Assembly: GCA_963922205.1 (NCBI GenBank)
Contig: CAWUHX010000167.1
Location: forward strand, 682,001 to 746,000
Origin: Romanomermis culicivorax
Taxonomy: Eukaryota > Nematoda > Enoplea > Mermithida > Mermithidae
Length of the DNA stretch: 64,000 nt
Reading direction: 5' to 3'
In this document: piece after piece, positions 12,821 through 53,200 of the stretch
Layout: every line of letters starts with the position of its first letter
Position numbering within the stretch: the first letter of the stretch is position 1
Program-made: the position numbers and the translations under genes
Notes under the pieces: generated by a model
The model's input: the letters and a program-made list of their open reading frames with translations, nothing else
Told to the model about the DNA's origin: nothing
Databases searched by the model: none

Positions 12821-15800
12821 CTAAATTATATCATAATCAGGCGGTCGTGTTGGTACCCCGCCGTTCCCACTGCCAATGGAGATTCCGTTATCGATACCGT
12901 TTCCAGTGCCGCCGCCTCGATTTCCGTTCCATTCACCGCCGCCACCGTTGCTACCCCCGCCTCCCGTATTCCGGCCGCCGCCCCCGAACGACTGTTGCGA
13001 ATCGTCGCAAGAAACTGCATCCGGTCTATATTGATGGGTTGAAAATGTATTTCAAAATATTTTTTGCAGATCCTGGAAAAACGGTCCGTTGCGTACTGGT
13101 CAGTTAACGAAAAACGAGATCCGCAGTAATTTTTCTACTAAAATTCCACATTACAGTAACTGTTTATTTAGAGTAAATCATCACTTTTTAGGGCCTTATT
13201 TTCTATCAATTCTTAAGTCAGATAGCCTTTATGCTCATGATTCTTAGACCTTGTTGTATAAATCAAAAGATAACCGGGAGAATAGATTTCATATCAGAAA
13301 GCGACTGCAACTCTTTTGTTTTAAAAACTACGCAGTTTTTCCGCAAAATGATCAGAAAAACGGTACTTCACTGTTAATAAGATTATTGTTCCTTGTGGTG
13401 AGCTTGCTATGGTGTCCTATGACTTGTTACCAATAAAACATGGTGTGGAATGACACTTGTCCAAAAAACTTTCTTCTTGGAATGGTTGTTAACATCAGGT
13501 GTGGAAAGCAGATGCTATTTTATGTTAAACCGTATGTCCAATAGGACTGACGCTTTGGGAGTCTATTCAACTAGTCCTTACTATTTTTTAAATAAAACAT
13601 CCCGCATTGATTTTTTCAATATACAAGCATTTTATAAAAGAACAGATCATTGGGTTCCAAGTGATTCATCCGTGTTAAGGATCAAGAGTTCAAAAAAAAT
13701 AAAATTCAATCCATGTATCACATTTTGATGTGACATCTACTTGAGTGAAAATCTGATTGAAATACAATTCTCCGTTCTATGCCAATGAAATTTCACTATT
13801 CTTTTGTTCAGTACTTACCCATAAACATTCTGGAGGCACGAGCACATTGTTTTCCGTTCTGGTTCCGATCTCTCCATTCCGTTCGAATGACATTCCCCTC
13901 TGCCTTTGGATTTTTCATCGGTGTAACATCTAGAATAATCTGGCGTTATGAAGGCAACGAAAACAGTCCCTGTTCGCAAGTGTGTTACCTGTTGTCCCTC
14001 AGGCAACGAGCGAAGATGTTGGGCCTATGGTCAGAGTTTGACATTCGTTGGTTATACTCACCGCTTCTGTGGCCAGATCGTCCACCACCGCCACTGCCGC
14101 GCCTGGGTCGTCGTCGCTTTTCGGCGTTCCCGGGACCGTCCGAGCATTGAGCAATGCATGATCTGCAGTGTAATCAAGATAGAGTCTTCGGATATTTTTC
14201 ATCAGTTAGCTTATCTACTCTAGTTTTTCTTCTTAAATTTTCAAAGCTGTACCTACAGTGTACCATGAGCTTTACTCATTTATAGTATACCACTGCTTTC
14301 TGGTACTTTATTTCTATTGAGCTTAAATCAGCAGTAATCGGCAATTACAATGTAAAAATGCTTGAAAACTGAATGAACCTATTTTTTCTATGCCTGGCTG
14401 AAGCCAATTTTTCATATATTATGAAATCATTTAGCTTTTCTAGCTCGGCATTGACTCTAGAGTAGTAAGTGCCCCTTGAATTTTTTTTTGTTTCTTCTGA
14501 AATCTGTCAAAAAAGAATCCAAGAAAAATCAAAAGATAAGTCGTCATGCCTTAAGCTAAATCAATCAAGCTGTGATTTTAGAACATGCACGATTCTGATA
14601 TACGAGCATATGATACTATAGGTCATGTATTCCAAAGTATGATCCGGAACGTAGAGAAATGCTTTTGCAGCTTTTTCCCGCGATGTAAGTGAACATCTTT
14701 TTTTCTGAACTTGTCGGCCTATCTACTATAATCTATTCATTTTCAAATGAGCCTCAGAGAGCAAAATAATTCGTAAAAATCGGTGAACAGACAATAAACT
14801 TCTATCGTGGGCCAAAACTTTTTTCTCAACTTTTTCGTCTACAGCCAACACGAAAAGTGACCATATACGTAAGTTGTTATTTGCGCAAATATTTTTCTGT
14901 GTGTCGAGGCTCATTTGGAAAAAATAGACTACACTCAATTTGCGAAAAAAGGACTCGCGAACCTTGCAAGTCTCATTTGAAGAAGACGGAGTATAGAATA
15001 ATTTTACTGTCGAAGACATAAGATAACAACCTCAAATTTAATTTGGTTACTGTAGGGCAGCACTTTTAAGCAAGCCTTTGTTTTACACCAAACTGTATTT
15101 TTCTAATGTTGGAGACCGTCGTAGGACATGACAACGTCCCAAGACATTGTTCATAAATTGGCCTCTGACATGCAACGTCTGAACAAACAAGTTCAGACGT
15201 TTATTCCGTAGAATTTCAATCTGATTCACATTCGCAAAAGTGGATCAAAGCCAAGGGAACAGTGATTATCTTGCTAACTTAATTGCACTAGGTACTGGCT
15301 TCCTTTAACTTTATTGGTCACTTTCTGTGAAATTGAAAGTGTCATTCCGTTGATCCTCGTCAAATTTATCCTAGAATAGAACACCCTCTAGTAAATGAAA
15401 TGAAATAGGTAACCTGTAGCGCAAAACTTCTTGTTGTAGAGAGCCGCTCAAGATTCTTCTGGATCCGTATCTCGACTGACGTTTTTCCCTATGAAATATC
15501 GAATCAACATGACGCTGTTTACGATTCGAACACCTGAAAATCATTTGACTGATAAGCAAAGAAACCGCCGATGAATATTAGCTACTGCTCCTAGTTACCC
15601 TGTGACTTTCAGCAAGCAGTTCTTGGATCGTTCGTAATAATCATTTTGATTATTCTGGAAGCAAGATATTGCGGTTGGTTTTGAAAGTCTTGATTGACAG
15701 CTGCACAGAAAAAATTAGGTTGCCTGGGATAAGGTTATGATTATTGTTTGAGTGTCTGATGGCCAAATTTTACAGCAGTTGAGTCTGTGAAATTTGTATA

Positions 15801-16103
15801 ACAAGACAACCAAAACGAATTTTTACTGAAACTACTGACAGATGGTTGCGAGATGCGCATAATTTCATTTGATACTTTAGAAACTGATGTCAGAAGCGTA
15901 AACAGTATAATAGAGTTCCATGGTGTGTACTTTCGACTGCAGTCGTCCGATTTCATACTATCTACGCATCGACTCAATCCATTGCAGTCACATTGCGAAT
16001 ACACATGAAAGAAGAAAATCGTGATATGATAGACTGTTAATGTAACAAGCGAGCAAATATTTTGCTTACTGTACGCGGTAGTTGCTGATGAAAAAATAAA
16101 CAT
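12821..16103 (-). CDS. Predicted secreted EGF-like protein with Gly/Arg-rich segments
   Basis: I do not recognise the gene. Five exons join in phase to give 260 aa: 16103-15931, 15533-15414, 14162-13989, 13929-13819 and 13025-12821 (TAG stop at 12821-12823). Residues 1-36 hold a hydrophobic stretch (about 20-36) suited to a signal peptide or anchor, followed by a cysteine cluster CDCNGLSRC. A basic segment with the dibasic site HREKRQSR follows (about residue 75), then CIAQC and a RRRPRRGSGGGGRSG stretch. Next is a six-cysteine array with spacing C-x5-C-x11-C-x14-C-x-C-x11-C, which matches an EGF-like fold. It spans the splice junctions, which supports the exon chain. The C-terminus is a glycine tract (GGGG repeats with variable third codon bases, arguing for this frame) ending PPDYDII. 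It is probably secreted and possibly processed at the dibasic site. The first donor (AAA|GTACAC) and the start codon are the weakest parts of the model. Confidence 0.6.
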
Positions 16104-16881
16104 AAAATCAGTACTGCAATCTCCATACTCGAAAGAACATTGATCAGTTGTGCGAAACGGGACTAAAACGTCGTCTCAAGTTCAATATCGATCATTCTTT
16201 GGTCGAAAACCAGACTTTTGTGCAGAAGGCGTCGGCAACGTCACAATTGACTTCCATGTAAGTTTGTGTGTGTGTGGGAGGTAAAATACGATGGATCGAA
16301 TTTTGCTGAAATCTTTTACACTTTTTGAAAATTTCTATTCTTTTCGAAAAAAACATCAAATTCCTATCCAAGCACAGAAGTGAACCCGGTTTCAGCAGAG
16401 ACGTAATTTCCGGCTGAGGCAGCTAAAACTTTATAGATATGTTTTTTCGTGACAGTCAAAACTACCATACTTTAGAATAGAGAACATCTGAAGCGAACGA
16501 CAAAAATGTGAAGCACGAAACCACAAAGGAAGAACTAAATGCAATGTCCGAACTTTATTCTACGAATCATAAATAATGAACGATATAGAACAATCAGTGA
16601 ATATTCAGTGCAAAGAACAGCAGAATATGCAAAGAACAGCAGAATACATTCAGGACAATTCTGTATTGAAAGACATACACCTTGATATAGAATTCTAGCT
16701 GTGATCTGCGGTCTTTCTCAGGAACACTGACTTTGAGTGAAGAAATAAAAACAGACTTGACGTCAGCAAGATGTGGGATCAAAAATAAATTGATGCGTCT
16801 CAAGAGCAATACTGACGTCAGACTTATTCTTATTCTTTCGCTCTAGCATCTATCGTAGTCATATGCTCATACAGTAAAAAG
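16104..16881. other. Spacer between the EGF-like gene and SQOR
   Basis: Short intergenic region. It must contain the 5' control region of the EGF-like gene and the 3' UTR of SQOR. A TTTATT (AATAAA on the minus strand) at 16554-16559 is a possible polyadenylation signal, although it is about 320 bases past the SQOR stop. A short GT run occurs near 16268. No other structure stands out. Confidence 0.45.
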
Positions 16882-22207
<5,326 letters not shown>

Positions 22208-22869
22208 ATTATCCGCAAAAACAAAAAGTCAATGACTAGGATAATTTGTATGATGTCGAATAGAATGAACGTCAATGCGTTTTGCACATGCCGGTTCCTT
22301 ATCTAACTATCTTTTCGACGTCATACATATATGGCAAAAATTTCCAACTATCTACATAGTCTTCCTTTGCAAATGGGTATAATTTTTGTTCAACTTGTTT
22401 TTAGAGACTAATAATCGGAAAAATTAGGTCTTTCTGCAAAAAATGAATACATTTTCCACATTTGGGTACGACTAGAGAAATGCCATAGCCATAGTAGTCT
22501 TCATAACTGCTGTGCTGTAAAATGAATGTGTCGCATGATCATTCGGGCATAGAAGGCTACAAATCATTTTTTTGAGGTGCGAATTTTTTCTTAAATTGTT
22601 CAACTATGAAAAGTGAGCGTGTTGAATTCGAATTGAAGCAACTACTGATTCTTGAAAATTCGAAAAAACAACAGAAAATAGAGATGGGAAAAATAACTTT
22701 GACATGCTGGATGCCGGACACTGAATGCCGGAAGCTAAAAATAATTTACCGGATGCCAGATGAAGTATGAATCCGCCTTTACCAAAAAGGCACTTTTAAA
22801 CCCAGTTTTTAGAATTATGACAGATAATTAAAAAGACCAAAAAACTTAACACTCGAGGTCCCCCTGGAT

Positions 22870-23460
22870 TTTGATCAACTTTATTTTTTAATCTAATAAT
22901 TAAATTTATTTTATTCATTTTGAAAAAATATTTTTTTTAAAATGTAATGGTACAATTTACAAAATTTGTTTTTAAATTATTAGTTTAGTTTTAACTAATA
23001 AATTTAAAAAAATTTATTTTAATTTTAAAAAAATTGAAGAAAAGTAGATTAAATTTAAAATTTTTTAAAAAATGTAAAAAATTAAAAAGTTAAATCAATT
23101 TTGAGAAAATTTAAAAATTTCTTAAAAGATTTCGAAATTTAAAAAATAAATTTATTTCGAAAAAAATTAAAAAAAAATTAATTAAATTTAAAATTTTTTA
23201 AAAAATCTAAAAAAATTAAAAAAATCGAACTAATTTTAAAAAAAAATTTAAAAAATTAAATTAATTTTAAAAAAATTTAAAGATTTTCAAAAAATAATTA
23301 AAAAACTGAAAAATAAAAATTTAATTTGAGTTTTAAAAAAATTTAAAAACTTTAATTAATAAAAAAATTTATTCAAACAATATTTTTTACAATCTAAAAT
23401 GTTTTTTTCTAAATTCTTTAAATTTTAATTTTTTTTTATTTTAAATTTATTTACGCACAA
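22870..23460. repeat. Low-complexity A/T tract
   Basis: About 590 bases made almost entirely of AAATTTAAAAAATTAAA-type words with very few G or C bases. It has no coding capacity and no clear fixed repeat period. It could act as a matrix-attachment-like or nucleosome-poor spacer, but that is speculation. Confidence 0.85.
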
Positions 23461-24081
23461 TTTTAAAAATCTTCAAAAATCCATCAAAAAACCCAGTTTT
23501 CGCCAAAATTGTTGACTTGCCCAAAAATATAATCCTTTTTGGTTGCGGGAGCTAAAAACATGCGTAACAACAGCTGAAATTTCTCGGCATATACACGAAC
23601 AGTGCCTTTTCATAGTTCTTGTTTCAAATGCGGTGAAATTCTCACTTCGAATATGACTGGAAGGTTCAGATATACTGCTGAAATGCGGATGCAGAAAAAA
23701 AAAATTTCCGGAAATGAAGGAACAATTTTTCTCCTCTCGGCGCTGTTCTATTTGCCGACAGCGGAGAGCATCCCCGAGAAGCACATACTCTCTTCTTTGC
23801 TCTAAATCATCCTCGAGCGAAGCATAAATACGCCTTCAGGCTTGGGCTTATGCAAGCTTAGACTCAGGTTAAGGACCTGTGACAAAGTCTTGCTGTCTAT
23901 GACTTACTCTAGACAGATCTCGGTTTGACCATTACGTCGAACAGTTTGACTTGTGTTCCTCTGGTAGACAGTCCGATAGCTAGGCCATACTTGAGACGCC
24001 AGTGCTACAACTGATCTTACATACATGATTATACACAATCTTTTAAGCGGACAAATACGATACAAGACAAAGACCCTTTGT

Positions 24082-24087
24082 TTTATT
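24082..24087 (-). terminator. Probable AARS polyadenylation signal
   Basis: AATAAA on the minus strand, about 120 bases past the AARS stop codon at 24208-24210. It sits at a usual distance for a 3' UTR and is the nearest canonical hexamer. Confidence 0.5.
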
Positions 24088-24207
24088 CAATGTAAAAATT
24101 CATCAATCACGAAGCTGGAAACAAACGCGGAAACAAAAAGATAAATTAAATATCACGGTTAACCAATAAATTTTGAATGCATACCCCGCCTTATTAATAA
24201 AACGAAT

Positions 24208-47785
<23,578 letters not shown>

Positions 47786-50223
47786 CTAAAAATAAGAGGA
47801 TAAAACCCGGTCCTGTACGCGCATGCATGTAATTGGGAGTGGAAGCGACATAGGAACCCCAAAAATCGACGAACAGATTGCTGGCAGTACGGTAGACCCC
47901 AAGATTAGCATGGCTATCTTAGCGCCAACCATAAAGTAGAGACCCGATTTTTCTGGATGAAGAATATCAAACACTGTCTATTTTCGGTAGATAACGATCA
48001 TTTTGAAAACATGGTCAAAAATATTTATTTGCTTGATGTTTGAATAATTCCGATTTTTTGAATTTTTTTCACGAAAAATTCCAACCTTATTCCTTCAACG
48101 ATCCATCCCTAAATTTTTGGAGACCGGTGGTGAGCCTACACATTAAAAAACCCGGCTACCTTCTCCAGACACGCGGACATGAAGGAAGGAATGGAAATCA
48201 TTACTGAACAATGATGCAAGACTAATGCAAACTTCAATTTGGAAACTAGTTTCGTTTCATGAAAATCTATATTGAATGGAGCACATTTTGCGGATACACG
48301 TACATTGTCCTTCATTCCAACATTTGACAGTCAGGCTATAATGTCTATTAAATTATTAATATTGATATAAGATGAACAGGCCACTGAGATTTCAATCTAT
48401 CATAAAAAACTGACCGAAATCTCTGATGGTCAACAGGGAAATTGATTACACTGATTGTCACAACAGCGAAACCTAAAAAACGGAGTCGAACGAGCTATTA
48501 CAATTCAAAATTTCTGGATAATTCGATTCCGAGGAAGAAAGATCGGTCATTGACAGAATAAGAGAAGTGACTATTACAATTTAAAAATGCTTTTAGAAAA
48601 GACCGCGATGCTGCAGCGACGTTTGCCAATCGGAAATGAATTGCATAAAAACTGAATCGACAACGTGGGGTAACTGATAATCGATAACATATCATTTTGT
48701 TACTACAAGTGTTGCAGTAATCTCCTATCAAAAGGTGCCATCAACTAATCTAAAATAAATTTATTTACATTCATATGCTGTCAGAGTTCGAAGATATTCC
48801 TTGTTTCTGAAATCTATAAAAGATCAATTCCAAAATCGGCTCGAGATTTCCGAGAAAATTAGCTCCTTGAATCGAGCGCCAAACATACATGCGTCCAGAG
48901 GGTGAGGGGGAGGTGAACCTAAACCTGAGACCCTGAACCGAAAAAATCATCAAACACCCTGCTGAACTTTTTCTGATGATTTTTATCTATATTTTGTATA
49001 AAAAACATGCTTGCAGCAGAATTTTTTCCCAACCAGACGGACTTTTTAGGGCTGGTATACCGAAAACTTTTACCGAGTTTTCAATACTGTCTTTTTGATT
49101 AAGTTACCGAATTTTCTATTCAGAAATTCATTTTTATCCGTTTTAAAACGAAAAATCCTGAAAATCTGACGGCGCTTCGTGCCGAATTTTAGATGATTTG
49201 TAATTCTGTATGTATTTCTAAGTCACGGTTGAAAAATGTTGTCCTATCTGCTGCTTATAGCTTTTAAACTTCGACACATCATTGATGCATGTTTAATCTT
49301 ATTGATATCATTGAAAAAAGTCAAGATTGCCCTTGGCTATTTTCTAAAAATCTTTTAGCAGTGCTTTGTGAACATGAACTTCCAATTTGGAATATGATTC
49401 AACCATAATCAGCGCAGAAAAATGACATATTTTTTCTACTTGAGGAATTCCAAACTATCGGGTGAGTGCCAAATTTTTGTATTAAATAAATGTTGAAAAA
49501 AGATTTATTTCTCCGCATTCTAGAATACGCCGGAGGAATTAACGATCTTTGACTAAAAGATGGAATCTGAACTTTTTGTAACTTCATTCTCGTGGTTACT
49601 AAAGAACAGTGATTACGATCGACAACCAATGGCTTCAGAATAAGCTAAAAATGCATTTTATGTCATTTTAGAAGCCTTGAAATGAAAATTTATCGGCAGT
49701 CTTGCAGATTTTTTATTTTCTTCTAAAACTCATGAAATCCAGTAGCAAGTCTAGAATTGACGCGAATGAAGTTGAAGAAAATCAGCGTTCAATCGGTTTT
49801 GTGATAGAAGTAAACCTTTCAATTATATTAATGGGCAGAATGATACGGAAGTTTTCTACTAGATTTCCGTGCGGCACGGGAGAAAACCCTGACCTGCAGA
49901 ACTTTTTTGCTCACCCACCCCCACCTACTCGATGACACCTCTCGTGGAACTCTCGCCGTGCATGCCTGGACCAAACAAATTTACAAACAGACGAGTTGGA
50001 CGACAGAAACATTGATCCCAACATAACACGCACCCCAAAAGCATTTAACGATAGCACGCCTCACCTTACTACATATATGACTAAATGTACAAAACATTTA
50101 TTATATTACAAGTTTGACAGTAAAATGACACAGTAACACACAACTATGAAACAATAAATGGAATACGTTCACTCTTTTCTGATGGAGCTCCTGGAAAATA
50201 GGAATTTTACCGGAGATGGAAAA
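47786..50223. other. Intergenic region between AARS and SART1
   Basis: Holds the presumed AARS promoter (right of 47785) and the SART1 3' UTR (left of 50224). Repeat fragments of the CATGTA-type family occur around 47800-48170, with a GGCGCTTCGTGCC hairpin motif near 49168. No gene is supported. Confidence 0.5.
50097..50102 (-). terminator. Probable SART1 polyadenylation signal
   Basis: AATAAA on the minus strand, about 120 bases past the SART1 stop codon at 50224-50226. Confidence 0.5.
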
Positions 50224-53200
50224 TTAAACACTCTCTATAACTAACCCAACAATATCTTTGCTTCCCGCGCCGCTCAAAACGATGTAAGGTGTGCTAAGTT
50301 GCTTCTGTTTATCTATTTGTTTGCTCAAAGTGCACAAAGGAGTATCGGTCGAAGACATCTGATTCATCAAGTGTGTTTTCGAGAATTTATTTAAACGCAT
50401 TTGGGTCTTCTTTTTGCCTGGTTGCTTGCCGTGAAATTTCCAAGACATGTATCTAAAATAACGAAATTATTTTACATAATTCTTCTGAATTGAGATCAAA
50501 TCAAAAAATTTTAAATCTGGAATCTAATTCATTAATGGAACCTTTCTTAATAAAATTGTGAAATCTACAAACATTACGGCAATGACCGGAAACGGGATAA
50601 GTAAACATTTGGTAACTTATCGCCACTAGACTAGCACAGCATGAACGGAGTGATTTCGACTTGGGGCAGACATTTTAGCCGGGGCCGACATATAACGTAC
50701 TAACATATACGTCACCAGTGGTACCATACTTCATGTATCGTTCATGGAAAATTTTTCAAGGCTATTCTTTTTCTTCTCACTTTATGTCAGCTATGATAAT
50801 GCATTGATTGACAGGTTAGAAAGAGTTTGAGCATTTTAGACAAAAAAATTTAATTTTTAAGATAACTGTCATTACTAAGTACGAGGAGCTCAATCTTTTC
50901 CCAAAAAACTGCGTTGCACACGTGCCTAGACACCTCTATCGATTCATCTGTAGGGTATTTAGCACAGTAGTAATGAAACCAGAGCCATGCTAATGGAAAT
51001 TTTTGGACGTTAGCACGCATGCTGATGACTGGAAGTGAAAAATTTTTGAAAAAAAGTTTGAGAAGAAAGTTGAAGATATCACAAAAATTAAGCAATTGTA
51101 GGTTTTCTGAAAAAATCAAGAACCTGTATTGAAGTTGAAGTGTAGTTCCAGATACAATGAAAATATGTAAACTTTTATCCAAACAAAACGTGACTTTCGC
51201 GATTCCTGAAAGTATTACCGTCAAACTGACTACTGAACATTTACTTGTCATATTCTAAACTTCAGTTCTACTATGAATCGAGCCCGTTTTCCTATCAAAA
51301 CTACGAGTTTTATGTAGTCTTGCCCCGAAGCGGGGCAACACTAGCCCCGTCCCGGGGCAGCTGCACCGGTGCCGGGGCCTGGGACAACCCTACTACTGAT
51401 TTACCTGAAAGCTTCTTTTGTATCCATCAAATTGCCTTTTTTATCCGCATATTCCAGTTTGATTCTCGGGGCATAATCTTTTTTCTCCTTAAATTCGGAA
51501 ACAGGACCCGTATGGCCGCCCATGCGTTCTAATTTCTTAGCATATTTGTCGTCGATATCGCTAAAAACTTGAGAATGATGAAAAATTATTAAACGGGAAA
51601 GCAATTAAATTCAAATACTGGAATTGTTTATCAATAACCGTGAAACGCTTTGCTTCCAAATGTGCTAAGCGGGACGGGCCGTGTTCGTCGGATTCTTGTG
51701 CTTCCAAATAACCTTTCTTTTTGGCCAATGCTAAGGCGGCCATGACACCTTTAGCAGCGACTGGTTCATCTTCTAAAATCGGTGGTCGAGAGCTCATTCC
51801 CTGAAGCAATGAGGAAATGATGAGCGTGGAAAAAACGAAATAAGTAGAAAACTCATTACGAAAGAAAGGATCAAAAATTTACTTCGTCGCTAGACTCGCT
51901 ATCTTTCCGCTTTTTCGACGATTCACCGAATTTTGCTTTTACCCAGCGCCCGCTTTTTCCTCGTTCCTTGTCTCCCTCGTCTGACGAAATACTGTCTATT
52001 CCACGCTCTTCGTCGATTTCGTCCTCGATGTCCGAGTCTTCTTGGTCGTTGCCGTAATCGGGTACGATTTTAGAATTTTCCTGATAATACATATCGCTAG
52101 GGTCTATGTCATCCCGATTGCCGGCTAATCCGTAAGTCGGGATATCGCCTAAACCGCGACAATATTCCGAAACATCGTTCAAAATGATATTGGATTTAGC
52201 GGCGTTTTGAGGTTGTTGATCAATTTCCATGGATTCATCGTCCACCGGTTCCGATTTTATATTTCGCATAATTAATTGGGCTTCCTACAGAAATAATTAT
52301 GTAATTTCAATACCATGCAATGTCGAGAAAGACAAAGCTCAGCGATTCAGAATTCCAAGAAGATGATCTTCTCATTTCTAAGATTAGAACGTGTATCATG
52401 CATTAACTTTTTGAAATTCCGGACAAATGTGATCAATATGCGGTTCCCTAAAATCATCAATTGCGAGGATAGATCACAAATTCGGCAGGACAAAAATCAA
52501 GAAAATACCTACATCATGCGGTTCTTCTTTAATTTTCGGCTCTTGAAACTGTTTCAAAATCCGTGTTCGCTGCAAAACCGACTGAAGCTCATTCTCGGCT
52601 TCGTCTTCTACTACAACTCCGGAAAGTTCTTCGTAATCCTCAGTTTCGCTAATTTCAGGATCTGAAAAAATCTTCGAGGTTTCACGTTATCATGAAAAAA
52701 ATTACTGAAAACGATAACGAACCCCCGTAAAAAATGCCTCAGATACGACGTAGCTCATACAAAACCATCTCGGCGCCAGAGTAGTCTGAATTGAGTTCCC
52801 TGACAACCATCGCACTCAGCTCACAGCCAGCCTCGGACGTCTCCCAAATCAGGACGGAGTGAGAACGCCTCTTCACCGAACGAAGTCCGGGGCGTCTTGG
52901 GCGCCGAAGACGCAACTTCGATCGCTCCGAACCGATGGACAATTTTCTGGTACGCCCGATTCGCCTTGGGCGAAGTTTCCGCTGGAAACTATCGTCCATT
53001 GTGGACGAGGCTCCATCTCAGACCTTCCCAGGGGTAAAAACAGGCGAACAGGGCGCCTTTACGTGACCCCTTAGATTGACTTGGCACCGAGAACTAACGG
53101 CCAGACAATGAGACTACGTTATTCATCATAGGCGAGAACGTCTATCTTACATATTTATAGCTAAATATTTTCTCTGATGGTTTTTTGAGAAAACTTTTTT

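Larger units (their letters stand above)
22208..24207. other. Intergenic region between SQOR and AARS
   Basis: Holds the presumed SQOR promoter side (right of 22207), an extreme AT tract (22870-23460) and the 3' UTR side of AARS. Short ATGCCGGA repeats occur near 22710-22760. No further gene is supported. Confidence 0.55.

Noticed and set aside
12826-13020. Alanine-rich minus-strand frame over the last exon of the EGF-like gene
   Set aside because: The overlapping glycine-rich frame shows variable third bases with fixed GG and joins in phase with the EGF-like exon; the alanine frame is its shadow.
13999-14202. Acidic minus-strand frame over the Gly/Arg-rich exon
   Set aside because: It cannot be joined to the next exon without a stop; the Gly/Arg frame joins on both sides.
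15371-16103. GAS1/GFR-alpha relationship for the cysteine-rich gene
   Set aside because: The spacing CDC...C and a Gly-rich tail are superficially similar, but the six-cysteine array fits EGF better and the GAS1 cysteine pattern is absent.
22880-23450. AT-rich tract as a replication origin
   Set aside because: Base composition alone is not evidence for an animal origin; no other supporting signal was seen.
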